A stretch of DNA of 64,000 bases, taken from NCBI GenBank assembly GCA_963676875.1, contig OY781436.1, positions 4,773,156 through 4,837,155 on the forward strand. The letters are read 5' to 3'. A model generated the notes under the pieces. That model had not been told where the DNA came from and made no database searches. It saw only the letters and a program-made list of their open reading frames with translations. The translations under genes and the position numbers were made by a program. This DNA is from UBA6244 sp963676875. GTDB lineage: Bacteria > Bacteroidota > Bacteroidia > Bacteroidales > F082. Of the stretch, positions 1 through 10,293 are shown piece after piece (position 1 is the stretch's first letter; every line of letters begins with the position of its first letter).

Positions 1-1140
<1,140 letters not shown>

Positions 1141-1158
1141 TTCATTTATTTTTAATTT

Positions 1159-1206
1159 TAAAGCCAATGTTACTTTGAAAATTGTAGCATTGGCTTTATT
1201 TTTGCC
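1159..1206 (+). terminator. Intrinsic terminator after ppdK
   Basis: An 11-bp perfect inverted repeat (1159-1169 with 1188-1198, arms containing AAGCCAATG and CATTGGCTT) encloses an 18-nt loop. A T-rich tract follows. It lies 19 nt after the ppdK stop. Confidence 0.75.
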
Positions 1207-1218
1207 CTTTAATATTCT

Positions 1219-1226
1219 TATATTTG
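1219..1226 (+). promoter_or_regulatory. Putative Bacteroidota -7 box for pckA
   Basis: TATATTTG matches the TAnnTTTG -7 consensus and lies 107 nt before the pckA start. The upstream TTG candidates are poorly spaced (14 or 26 nt), so the -33 element is uncertain. Confidence 0.4.
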
Positions 1227-1332
1227 TATTATTGCATACGTTTGCATTAGGCATTTCAGAAAAAATCGTTTTTCATTTTGAAAATAAAACGCTTATCAAT
1301 TCATTAATCAATAAATCCAAATTACTAATACT

Positions 1333-2970
1333 ATGGCAAAAGGTTTAGAAAAGATCAAAGCCGATCTCGAAGGGTATGGCATTACCAACGTAGCAGAGAT
1401 TATCTACAATCCATCCTACGAACGACTGTTTGAAGATGAAACAAAAGCAGATTTGCAAGGCTTTGAAAAAGGCTTTCAAACCGAACTTGGAGCAGTAAAT
1501 GTAATGACCGGAAAATTCACCGGCAGATCACCCAAGGACAAATACATCGTTCTGGATGACAAAACCAAAAACACCGTTTGGTGGGCCGAACAGGCCAAAT
1601 CGTCGGACAACAAACCCATCGACCACCCCACCTGGGAACACCTCTACAATCTGGGTGCAAAACAGTTGACCGGAAAAAAACTGTATGTTGTTGACGGATA
1701 TGCCGGCGCCAATCCCGACTCACGTATTTGTGTTCGTTTTATCATGGAAGTAGCCTGGCAGGCTCACTTTGTAAAAAACATGTTCGTACGTCCTTCGGAA
1801 GCTGAGCTCGAAAATTTTGAACCAGATTTTGTCATGCTCAATGCAGCCAAAACCAACAACCCCGACTGGAAAAGCATGAAACGTACCGACGGCGTTCCTT
1901 TTAATTCGGAAAACTTTGTGGCTTTCAACCTCACCGAGGGCAAAGCCGTGGTTGGCGGAAGCTGGTATGGCGGAGAAATGAAAAAAGGGATTTTCTCCAT
2001 CATGAACTACTACCTGCCCCTGAAAGGTATGGCAGCCATGCACTGCTCGGCAAACGTTGGCAAAGATGGCGATACAGCTATTTTCTTCGGTCTTTCGGGA
2101 ACAGGAAAAACTACCCTTTCAACCGACCCCAAACGTGCCTTAATTGGTGACGACGAACATGGTTGGGACGACGAAGGAATTTTTAACTTTGAAGGTGGCT
2201 GCTACGCCAAAACCATCAACCTCGACAAAGAAAGCGAACCGGATATCTACAATGCCATTCGCCGCGATGCACTTCTGGAAAACGTTACCGTTGACGAAAA
2301 CGGTAAAATCGACTTTACCGATGGTTCAGTTACCCAAAATACCCGTGTTTCCTATCCCATCTATCACATTGAAAATATTGTAAAACCCGTTTCAAAAGCA
2401 GGTCCTGCCAAAAAGGTGATTTTCCTTACAGCTGACGCCTTTGGTGTGATGCCTCCGGTTTCAAAACTTACTCCCGAACAAACCAAATATCACTTCTTGT
2501 CGGGATTTACCGCCAAACTGGCCGGAACAGAAGTGGGTGTAACCAAACCCGTTCCTACTTTCTCTGCCTGTTTTGGCGCTGCTTTCCTCACCCTGCATCC
2601 TACCAAATACGGTCAGGAACTGGTGAAGAGAATGGAAGCCAACGATGCCGAAGCCTATCTGGTAAACACCGGTTGGAATGGCACCGGAAAACGTATTTCC
2701 ATTAAAGATACCAGAGGAATTATCGACGCCATTTTGGATGGTTCCATAGAAAAAGCTGAAACCAAGATGATCCCTGTTTTCAATCTGGAAGTTCCCACCG
2801 CACTACCCGGCGTGGATCCAAAAATCCTTGACCCACGGGATACCTACGCCAATGCAGCTGATTGGGACGAAAAAGCCAAACAATTGGCCGAACTGTTTAT
2901 CAAAAACTTTGAGCAATATACCGACAACGACGAAGGAAAAGCCCTGGTTGCTGCCGGACCATCGATCTAA
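1333..2970 (+). CDS. pckA: Phosphoenolpyruvate carboxykinase (ATP)
   Basis: This 545-aa protein has the normal length for ATP-dependent PEP carboxykinase, which interconverts oxaloacetate + ATP with PEP + CO2 + ADP. The kinase-1a P-loop GLSGTGKTTLS is clear. It is followed by the metal-binding kinase-2 region (LIGDDEHGWDDEGIFNFEGG) characteristic of the family. The N-terminal substrate region contains TGRSPKDKY. The ATG start at 1333 follows an AT-rich leader with a -7-like box. Its position next to ppdK suggests joint control of gluconeogenic or anaplerotic flux. A terminator lies 30 nt after the stop. Confidence 0.97.
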   Translation: MAKGLEKIKADLEGYGITNVAEIIYNPSYERLFEDETKADLQGFEKGFQTELGAVNVMTGKFTGRSPKDKYIVLDDKTKNTVWWAEQAKSSDNKPIDHPTWEHLYNLGAKQLTGKKLYVVDGYAGANPDSRICVRFIMEVAWQAHFVKNMFVRPSEAELENFEPDFVMLNAAKTNNPDWKSMKRTDGVPFNSENFVAFNLTEGKAVVGGSWYGGEMKKGIFSIMNYYLPLKGMAAMHCSANVGKDGDTAIFFGLSGTGKTTLSTDPKRALIGDDEHGWDDEGIFNFEGGCYAKTINLDKESEPDIYNAIRRDALLENVTVDENGKIDFTDGSVTQNTRVSYPIYHIENIVKPVSKAGPAKKVIFLTADAFGVMPPVSKLTPEQTKYHFLSGFTAKLAGTEVGVTKPVPTFSACFGAAFLTLHPTKYGQELVKRMEANDAEAYLVNTGWNGTGKRISIKDTRGIIDAILDGSIEKAETKMIPVFNLEVPTALPGVDPKILDPRDTYANAADWDEKAKQLAELFIKNFEQYTDNDEGKALVAAGPSI

Positions 2971-3000
2971 ACATCGTAAACATCGAATAGCACATTTATT

Positions 3001-3036
3001 AAAGGCCGTTTGGAGAAATCCGGACGGCTTTTTTTG
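3001..3036. terminator. Terminator between convergent pckA and the 3049-4521 gene
   Basis: A hairpin with arms AAAGGCCGT and ACGGCTTTT is followed by a run of seven or more T on the plus strand. It sits between two convergent genes and may serve both. Confidence 0.7.
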
Positions 3037-3048
3037 TTTCGATTTGTT

Positions 3049-4521
3049 TTACGAAGCCAACTCCCCCAGTTTGATTCTATCGATACGTTTGATACCCAAT
3101 TTATTGGTTATCAATTTATAATACTTGTATTGAACTTCATTTCCGGATGTAAAACGAAATATCAGGTTAAGGTGATAAACTCGATGTATCATCTGACGTT
3201 TCAGTTGCTTTTTAGATTTAATGAATATTTCTTTTTCGTTGTCGTCCATTTTGGTGGTAAAGGGCGTGATGTTTAGCCTGAAAATTTGCATAAGACCATC
3301 GAAATCTTCCAATTTCCTCGTTTTGCGGGTGGAAATATTGATTTGGGTTTTATAATGCACCACCTTATCCCCTATCCATTCTTCTGATATTTCGGTAACA
3401 CGCATGCGCTCGCGTGCTTCTTTGATTTCTTTGGGTAAATAATTTCGTTTTTCAAACCGAAAACTTTCGCGCATAAAGCCAATTTGCACCTGCTTTTGAA
3501 GTGAGATGGCTGTTCTGAAATCGAAAAACATTTTCTTTCGCTTTTTATCGAAATACAAACGCGATAATTCTTTAATTCGGTCTTTAAACATATAACTGAT
3601 AACCAACACGATAAAGAACGGCATGGTCAAATTTCCAAAGGCGTATTGAGAGGCAAAAGCTATGGCCGTAGCAAACACCATGGCCAATCCGGCCGCCAAA
3701 CTGAAAAATACCTGTTCGTAAAATACCCCTTCTTTTCTGGTATCGGTATTCAGAAAAAGATTGCTTTCAATATATCGTTTCAACCTTCCTCGACGATGTA
3801 ATAAATGCTCGTTACTGCCGCCGGCCTTGGCAACTGAAGGGTATTGGGCCTTTTTTCGGTAACTGATTTCGGCCAAAACCAGTTGATGCAATCTACTCAT
3901 GATATCAGAAGATGGAGCCAACTTCCCCGACAATCCGTTAACCAGGGTATAGAGTTGACCTTCAAGCATCAGACTTTGATATTCATCGCCCCAGCAAACT
4001 GCTTTTTTGATGCTTTCCGACAGTTCAGCCTCATGCACTTTAGAAAGAAAGGAACCATACGTCTCCCTCAGGTTGTAGCAATCTGTAATAAAATCACTTG
4101 CTTCATCCTCAATAAGCGTCTTCTCTTTCACCAACAAAATCCGTTTCACCTCATCGCCCACCCCTTTGTTAACCGAAGAAACATACTTTTTTATTTTACG
4201 AATCAAAATGCTTTCGTGTCGTTGAGATTTGGTGCGTATCACCTCCTCCAGAACGGAGTACAATTCGCTATGAATTGAAGAATCAGGGTTTAAAAATGAA
4301 GCCAGTGGATAAGAGGATGTGGACAGGCGAATGTATGATTTCAACGACTTATAAAAATCATGTTTGGTATAGTTGTGCTTGTTCACATCCAACGCCGGAG
4401 GCAAAAACAAAAACATGTCCATTCCAAAGCGAGCCTTTCCTTGGGGAAAGTCCTTGGCCGGAAAATCGAGTTTTATCTCAAACGACTGGCTTGCGTGTGC
4501 TTTTAGTTGATCTTTTATCAT
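3049..4521 (-). CDS. Hypothetical membrane protein, 490 aa
   Basis: I do not recognise a family. The frame opens at a GTG (4566), but the ATG at 4521 (protein starting MIKDQLKAHA) is the more ordinary start. The N-terminal 270 residues are soluble and helix-rich. Two hydrophobic segments follow near residues 285-335 (one containing FFSLAAGLAMVFATAIAFAS). The C-terminal 150 residues are basic, with several Lys/Arg clusters. That suggests two cytoplasmic domains joined by a membrane hairpin. The gene stands alone, converging with pckA and divergent from the DUF47 gene, so context gives no role. Confidence 0.7.
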   Translation of the reverse strand: MIKDQLKAHASQSFEIKLDFPAKDFPQGKARFGMDMFLFLPPALDVNKHNYTKHDFYKSLKSYIRLSTSSYPLASFLNPDSSIHSELYSVLEEVIRTKSQRHESILIRKIKKYVSSVNKGVGDEVKRILLVKEKTLIEDEASDFITDCYNLRETYGSFLSKVHEAELSESIKKAVCWGDEYQSLMLEGQLYTLVNGLSGKLAPSSDIMSRLHQLVLAEISYRKKAQYPSVAKAGGSNEHLLHRRGRLKRYIESNLFLNTDTRKEGVFYEQVFFSLAAGLAMVFATAIAFASQYAFGNLTMPFFIVLVISYMFKDRIKELSRLYFDKKRKKMFFDFRTAISLQKQVQIGFMRESFRFEKRNYLPKEIKEARERMRVTEISEEWIGDKVVHYKTQINISTRKTRKLEDFDGLMQIFRLNITPFTTKMDDNEKEIFIKSKKQLKRQMIHRVYHLNLIFRFTSGNEVQYKYYKLITNKLGIKRIDRIKLGELAS

Positions 4522-4753
4522 GGTAAATACTGAATTACAAGAATACTTCTTTTCGATGTAAAACACTCAATTTCAAACCCCACACGGCTACTGTCAATAA
4601 AAACATTCCCACTAAGGCAACTCCATTCCATTCACTACAAGCATTTTGATATTATATTGAATGACTGCACTTTAAGCAAATTATCCACCTCTACAACCCT
4701 TGAAAACATCCAAATGATGGCGATTAAACATTTCTACGAGATAACGATTATTG

Positions 4754-4761
4754 TATCTTTG
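4754..4761 (+). promoter_or_regulatory. Putative -7 box for the DUF47-PiT operon
   Basis: TATCTTTG fits TAnnTTTG and lies 23 nt before the DUF47 start. No good TTG is seen 19-21 nt upstream, so the call rests on one element. Confidence 0.45.
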
Positions 4762-4784
4762 ATTGGTAATTAAACCTGAGTCAC

Positions 4785-5435
4785 ATGTCGCTACTGTTCA
4801 AAAATGCCAAACAATTGGTGGTTCAAATTGATGAATTTATTAATACCGTAGAGCAAGGAATTCTTGTGTTTAAAGAAGGTGTATTAAACTACCTGAACAA
4901 TGACAAAGATCTGTTTGCAGATAAGATTGCCACCATCGACCGACTGGAAGCCACCGCCGACAAACTTCAACGTCAAATAGACGATGAATTTTATCGCCAT
5001 TCGCTACTTCCTCATAACATCAACGATATTGAAAGCATGCTCGACAGGATGGATGAATTGATTGACATCTCCAAGGACAATCTTTATCAATTTGAATTGG
5101 AAATCCCCTTTTTTCCTGAAAGCATTCGCGATGACTATATCCGGCTCACCAATACTTCGGTGGAAGCTGCCTTATGTGTTGTTCCTGCCGTTCGTACGTA
5201 TTTTAGGGAGCCCGTCAAAGTGAGGGATATGTTGTCCAAAGTTTATTTTTACGAGAAAGAAACCGACAAGATATCAAGAAGCATCAAGAGAAAGGTGTTT
5301 CACGAAATGCATGACTTGGATTTGGCACAAAAAATTCACCTGAGATATTTTGCTTTGCACATTGAAACCATTTCCGACAAGGCTGAAACATTGGCCGATG
5401 TATTGTCAATTATGGCCCTTAAATTGAACGTATGA
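4785..5435 (+). CDS. DUF47 / PhoU-like phosphate transport regulator
   Basis: This 216-aa all-helical protein matches the DUF47 (TIGR00153) family of PhoU-like proteins, which are usually encoded directly before PiT phosphate transporters. Helix features include the repeated pattern IDRLEATADKLQRQIDDEFY, and ETDKISRSIKRKVF later, as in the two PhoU-type bundles. The stop overlaps the start of the PiT gene by 4 nt (ATGA), indicating translational coupling. By family it probably modulates the transporter at the cytoplasmic membrane; that partnership is inferred from context. Confidence 0.9.
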   Translation: MSLLFKNAKQLVVQIDEFINTVEQGILVFKEGVLNYLNNDKDLFADKIATIDRLEATADKLQRQIDDEFYRHSLLPHNINDIESMLDRMDELIDISKDNLYQFELEIPFFPESIRDDYIRLTNTSVEAALCVVPAVRTYFREPVKVRDMLSKVYFYEKETDKISRSIKRKVFHEMHDLDLAQKIHLRYFALHIETISDKAETLADVLSIMALKLNV

Positions 5436-7255
5436 TCACGCTGCTTTTTTTATCAAGTGGTTTGTTTTTGGGTTGGTCGCTAGGCGCCAATGATGCGGCC
5501 AATATTTTTGGCACGGCAGTGGGCACACGCATGGTCAAATTCAGAACCGCAGCCATATTGGGCAGTATTTTTGTCATTATCGGAGCGGTGGTTCAAGGTG
5601 CCGGAGCCAGCCAAACGCTGGGAGAATTGGGTAAGGTGAGTACGTTGGCAGCCGCGTTTACCGTGGCTTTGGCCGCAGCGCTCACGGTTTTTTGGATGAC
5701 ACGTTTAAGTCTTCCGGTTTCCACCAGTCAGGCCATTGTGGGCGCCATTATTGGATGGAATTTCTACACAGATAGCCCCACGGATATCGGAGTCCTCACC
5801 AAAATTGTGTCCACCTGGGTTTCCGGCCCGATATTGGGTGGCATTTTTGCCGTACTTCTTTTCATGCTATTGCAACTGGCCACTCGAAAAGCCAAATTAC
5901 ACCTGGTATACAAGGATGCCTTGGTTCGCGTAGGGCTCCTTGTGATTGGCGCCTTTGGGGCCTACAGTCTGGGTGCCAACAATATTGCAAATGTCATGGG
6001 TGTGTTTACCGATGCCATACATTTCCCTGAAATTCATTTGGGCTGGTTGGATATTTCCGGCAAACAACAATTGTTTTTTATTGGCGGGGTGGCCATAGCC
6101 ATTGGAATTATCACCTATTCACGACATGTGATGGAAACTGTGGGCAATACGCTTATGCCATTAACTCCGGAAGCTGCCCTTGTGGTGGTACTGTCGCAAG
6201 CGTTGGTATTGTTCATTTTTTCATCGCAGGCACTTTCTAATGCGTTTGTTTCCATTGGATTACCTCCCATTCCGCTGGTGCCTGTATCCAGTTCGCAGGT
6301 GGTCATCGGTGCCATCATCGGTATTGGATTGTACAAAGGAGGTCGCGAAATTAAGTTCAACATCCTTGGAAGCATCAGCCTGGGCTGGATTGCCACGCCC
6401 ATTGCCGCAGGTATACTCAGTTTTTTTATGCTGTTTTTTGTGAACAATGTTTTCAAACAAGATGTGGGTTCAAACGTGATAGAAAAGCTGATAAAAAAAG
6501 AAATCTTAACCCCGGATGCATCCCCAAAACAAACCACAGATGTTATCGACATGGCTGACACATTGGATTTGGCAAATCAGGTGGGCACTCCAAAAACCTT
6601 ACCGGGGCAAGCACACCACCATACCATTTATTGGGTCATGGGAATTCTTGTCTTAATGACCATGGCTTCCCTGATTATTATATTGAGTCGTTTTTCAAGA
6701 AAGAAAAAAATATGGCTAAAAGAATCTCATCAGCTCAAAGAAGAACATGGCCTTCAATTAGAGGCATTACAAAAGAAACTCCTGGAAAGAAACGCCATCC
6801 AGGAAGATATGGATAAAGAACTGAAGTTCAGGCAAAATGAAATGACCACCATGGCCATGAATATCATTCATAAAAATGAATTTTTAAACGACCTAAAAAA
6901 AGAGATTGTATCCATCAAAGGAAAGATGAAAGACCCAGAAAGTCGTCAAAACCTCAACAAACTTACCTTGATGATCAGCCAGAATATTTCCATCGATCGC
7001 GACAGGGAAAAATTTCAACTACATGTGGATGAGCAGAATACAAGATTTTTGCAACTGCTGAGCGAAAACTTTCCGGCCATGACTGAAAACGAGAAACGAC
7101 TGGCCACTTTGTTGCGACTAAACCTGTCGTCAAAAGAAATCGCCTCCATCCTGAACATTTCGCCCAAAAGTGTGGAAATGAACCGTTACCGATTAAGAAA
7201 AAAATTGGGTGTGCCGGGAAATGTAGGTCTAACCGAATTTATCAGAGAACTATAA
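5432..7255 (+). CDS. PiT-family inorganic phosphate transporter with C-terminal LuxR-type HTH
   Basis: This 607-aa protein has two parts. Residues 1 to about 345 are a PiT permease with the duplicated signature (GANDAANIFGTAVG near the N-terminus, GANNIANVMG in the middle; PVSTSQAIVGAIIG and PVSSSQVVIGAIIG in the two halves). A further membrane segment lies near 396-420, then a charged coiled-coil stretch (about 425-510). The last 48 residues hold a LuxR/GerE-type helix-turn-helix (SSKEIASILNISPKSVEMNRYRLRKKLG). There is no stop or frame change between the parts. The family moves phosphate with a cation. The tail suggests a membrane-tethered transcription factor or a transporter-sensor, which is inference. 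It is coupled to the upstream DUF47 gene. Confidence 0.92.
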   Translation: MITLLFLSSGLFLGWSLGANDAANIFGTAVGTRMVKFRTAAILGSIFVIIGAVVQGAGASQTLGELGKVSTLAAAFTVALAAALTVFWMTRLSLPVSTSQAIVGAIIGWNFYTDSPTDIGVLTKIVSTWVSGPILGGIFAVLLFMLLQLATRKAKLHLVYKDALVRVGLLVIGAFGAYSLGANNIANVMGVFTDAIHFPEIHLGWLDISGKQQLFFIGGVAIAIGIITYSRHVMETVGNTLMPLTPEAALVVVLSQALVLFIFSSQALSNAFVSIGLPPIPLVPVSSSQVVIGAIIGIGLYKGGREIKFNILGSISLGWIATPIAAGILSFFMLFFVNNVFKQDVGSNVIEKLIKKEILTPDASPKQTTDVIDMADTLDLANQVGTPKTLPGQAHHHTIYWVMGILVLMTMASLIIILSRFSRKKKIWLKESHQLKEEHGLQLEALQKKLLERNAIQEDMDKELKFRQNEMTTMAMNIIHKNEFLNDLKKEIVSIKGKMKDPESRQNLNKLTLMISQNISIDRDREKFQLHVDEQNTRFLQLLSENFPAMTENEKRLATLLRLNLSSKEIASILNISPKSVEMNRYRLRKKLGVPGNVGLTEFIREL

Positions 7256-7323
7256 TTATTTGACTTTCATTTATTTAAGACATTATTTAGGTTTTTGAAT
7301 ACTTCTCACGAAAATAAAGAGCT

Positions 7324-8499
7324 ATGTTAAACATCGCACTGTTTGGCCCTCCGGGAGCCGGAAAAGGAACCCAATCAGAATTTCTGATTGAAAAATACAA
7401 ACTGTTTTATATTTCAACCGGAGATATCTTGCGAAAGGAAATTGCCGAAGGATCGGCGCTGGGACTGGAAGCTCGGTCGATTATTGCCTCCGGGGGCTTG
7501 GTATCCGATGAAATCATTGTACAAATCATCGAAAAAACCATCCAATCAAATCCCAATGCCAACGGATTTCTGTTCGATGGTTTTCCGCGCACCTATATTC
7601 AGGCCTATATTCTCGAAGGCTTGATGATCAAACTCAATACGGCCCTCAACTGCCTCATTAGTCTGGAAGTGGACGAAGAAACTTCGGTACAGCGCCTTTT
7701 GGAACGAGGCAAGCAGTCGGGTCGCATGGACGACAATGAAAAAGTGATCAGAAACCGTTTGCACGAATACAACGAAAAAACCCTTCCCGTACTGAATTTC
7801 TATAAAGAAAAAGGGAACTATTTTGCCGTAAATGGTTCACAAAGCATTGAACAGGTGAGCACTGACATTGAAGTTATCGTTCAAAACGAGCTATCGAAAA
7901 GCCTGATGAACATTGTTTTGTTTGGCTATCCGGGTTCAGGCAGAGGTTCGCAGGGACGCGCTTTGGCCAAAGCTTATGGGTTGGAATACATTGCCACAGG
8001 TCCCATGCTGGAGCAAGAAATCGCTAAAAAGACAGCCATTGGCAAACAGATTTCGCAACTTTACGAAAGTGGCAAACTGGTTCCTGACGAAATCGTGGTG
8101 AAGCTCATTGAGAAAAAGCTGGAACAATCCAAAGGCATCAAAGGGTTTATTTTCAAAGGTTTTCCGCGCACATTGGTTCAATCATATATCCTGGATGGCT
8201 TGCTGAAAAAACATGGTTCATCCATTTCAAAAGTCATAGAACTGGAAGTGCCCACTTTGGAGCTCATTAGCCGATTGGATGCCCGTAGCAAAACTGACGA
8301 CTGCATGCCTTACGATACCAGCACTGAGAAAATTGTAAAACGACTTCAGGAGCACGAAAACAAAACCGTGCCCGTAATCAACAAATACAACCACCTCCAT
8401 GGCGTAACAAAAATTAATGGTATGGGCTCCTTCGAGGAGGTGAATAAACGATTGGCCGAGGAAATTGAAAATGCCTTTAAAACACTTTCTCACAATTAA
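7324..8499 (+). CDS. Tandem adenylate kinase, second domain degenerate
   Basis: This 391-aa protein carries two adenylate kinase domains. Domain 1 (about 1-190) is canonical: P-loop GPPGAGKGTQ, STGDILR, LFDGFPRT, and a short LID (ERGKQSGRMDD). Domain 2 (from about residue 198) aligns along its whole length but has GYPGSGRGSQ, with Arg for the P-loop Lys, IFKGFPRT with Lys for Asp, and an altered LID (DARSKTDDCMPY). Domain 1 should interconvert ATP + AMP and 2 ADP. Domain 2 is probably a non-catalytic or regulatory copy. Ordinary bacterial Adk is one domain of 190-220 aa. It lies between the phosphate permease and the porin operon. Confidence 0.93.
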   Translation: MLNIALFGPPGAGKGTQSEFLIEKYKLFYISTGDILRKEIAEGSALGLEARSIIASGGLVSDEIIVQIIEKTIQSNPNANGFLFDGFPRTYIQAYILEGLMIKLNTALNCLISLEVDEETSVQRLLERGKQSGRMDDNEKVIRNRLHEYNEKTLPVLNFYKEKGNYFAVNGSQSIEQVSTDIEVIVQNELSKSLMNIVLFGYPGSGRGSQGRALAKAYGLEYIATGPMLEQEIAKKTAIGKQISQLYESGKLVPDEIVVKLIEKKLEQSKGIKGFIFKGFPRTLVQSYILDGLLKKHGSSISKVIELEVPTLELISRLDARSKTDDCMPYDTSTEKIVKRLQEHENKTVPVINKYNHLHGVTKINGMGSFEEVNKRLAEEIENAFKTLSHN

Positions 8500-8681
8500 T
8501 TTGACATAAACTCAACGCATTTGAATATCAAATACTTACACCAAAGTAGAGCTTGTTTACCTAACCATGTAGGGTCGGTGTATAGTGGTTCTTTTTTGTA
8601 TCCACATCATTTGGTCGTTATTTTGGCTTTTGAAATTTTATTCAGCCTTTATAATTTTAAGTGTTTACAAATCTTAAACCA

Positions 8682-10268
8682 ATGAAAAAAGTAACGTACA
8701 CCAAATTCCTGTTGATGAGCTTACTCATATGGATGATTCCATTAGAAAGCCTTTTTGCTCAAACGACAGTTACAGGAAAAGTATTTCCTGCCGGTTCCGA
8801 CACCCCTATGGCCAATGCATCCGTTCAGGTATTGGGGCAGAGCGAACTGTTGGCAACTACCAACCACAACGGATATTTCAAACTTACCGTTCCTAAAAAC
8901 CAAGATGTCGCTTTGGTAGTTTCTGCCAAAGGGTATCAAAGTCAACAACTTGATGTGGACAAAAGTTCAGACTTGTTGGTAACTTTGTTTGCAGAAGACG
9001 AGGACGAAACCACCAACGATTATGGAAAAGGAGTAAATGTAAGAGCCAAATTGGCACCTGAATCAAGAGATGGTATTTTGGTACTGGAATCTGAAGATCA
9101 ACGGTTTAAATACTGGTTCGACACCCGTGTTTATTTTGATGGGGCTACCTATTTTGGTGATGCTTCTGAAATTGGCAATGGAGTGAATATCAGAAGGGCA
9201 CGTTTCGCCATTAAAACCATTCTTTGGGGACATTGGGGAGGTGAATTCGACATGGATTTTGCTTACAATGAGGTGGATTTAAAAGATGCCTACATTCGCT
9301 ATATTGGTAATAAATGGCAACTGAAAGCCGGTAATTTCAAAGAACCCTTTTCCATGGAGACTACCACCACATCCAGGTATCTTACATTCATCGAACGACC
9401 CATGATTAATGAAATTGCCCCCTCACGTCACATGGGTATTACCTACAGAAAATTCGGCACCCATTATTTCTTTGAAGGAGGTATTTTTTCATCTGAGATA
9501 GTCAATAATCTTATGCAGGACGAAAATAAATCAAAAGGAACCAGCGCCGGCTATTCCATCACCGGAAGATTCGCCTACGCTCCCATCAAAAAGGACAAAC
9601 AAGTACTGCATTTGGGTATCGCAGGTTCTTACCGCACACCAAAAATTCAGGAATTGGGCGACCCCTCGGATGCTTACCGTTATAACACCCGTGCCGAAAC
9701 TTCCATCAACCGCAAGAAATACCTCGACACTGATTTTATCGAAGATGTAAACTATTTTACCCTATTTGGTGCTGAAGCTGCCTACGCCTACAAAAACTTC
9801 AAAATCATTGGCGAATATATGCGCAACGATATCCGCCGCGATACCGACAAAGTTCCCACCGGAGAAGACAAACCTAGCATTGAAGGTTTTTATGTGGCTG
9901 GAAGCTGGATCGTAAACAACGGCGATTACTACTACAATATGGGAGAAGCAGAGTTTAATCAAATTGATTTTCGCAATGCAAAAAAAGGTGCGCTTGAAAT
10001 CGCCCTTCGGTACGATTTTTCTGATGCCAATAGCTTTGTTGACGGAAACCTCACCCCTTATGTACAAGGAGGTTCAGCCGAGGGTTACACCCTGGGAATC
10101 AACTACTACGTGAACTACAACGTGAAATTCATGCTCAACTACACCTATATTAACAACGACCGGTGGGCTGATGGCAAAGGAAAATATGCCAACGACAAAA
10201 CCGCACCCACAGGAGAAGGCGGCATCGATTTTAGCATTATCCAAGCACGTATAGAAATTGACTTTTAA
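8682..10268 (+). CDS. OprO/OprP-type outer-membrane porin with N-terminal carboxypeptidase-like domain
   Basis: The ATG at 8682 gives a clean signal peptide (KFLLMSLLIWMIPLESLFAQ) and is preferred over the upstream GTG at 8661. Residues about 25-110 form a carboxypeptidase-regulatory-like beta domain (TVTGKVFPAGSDTPMANASV), common in Bacteroidota outer-membrane proteins. The rest is a beta barrel of the phosphate-selective porin O/P family: NIRRARFAIKTILWGHWGGE, LKAGNFKEPFSMETTTTSR, and a C-terminal strand ending in F. Such porins pass phosphate or polyphosphate in some species. Here that substrate is inferred from the nearby PiT and CYTH genes. It is the first gene of a run reaching the DASS gene at 15702. 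Confidence 0.9.
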   Translation: MKKVTYTKFLLMSLLIWMIPLESLFAQTTVTGKVFPAGSDTPMANASVQVLGQSELLATTNHNGYFKLTVPKNQDVALVVSAKGYQSQQLDVDKSSDLLVTLFAEDEDETTNDYGKGVNVRAKLAPESRDGILVLESEDQRFKYWFDTRVYFDGATYFGDASEIGNGVNIRRARFAIKTILWGHWGGEFDMDFAYNEVDLKDAYIRYIGNKWQLKAGNFKEPFSMETTTTSRYLTFIERPMINEIAPSRHMGITYRKFGTHYFFEGGIFSSEIVNNLMQDENKSKGTSAGYSITGRFAYAPIKKDKQVLHLGIAGSYRTPKIQELGDPSDAYRYNTRAETSINRKKYLDTDFIEDVNYFTLFGAEAAYAYKNFKIIGEYMRNDIRRDTDKVPTGEDKPSIEGFYVAGSWIVNNGDYYYNMGEAEFNQIDFRNAKKGALEIALRYDFSDANSFVDGNLTPYVQGGSAEGYTLGINYYVNYNVKFMLNYTYINNDRWADGKGKYANDKTAPTGEGGIDFSIIQARIEIDF

Positions 10269-10293
10269 GCAAACGTAATTTAAAAATTGAAAA

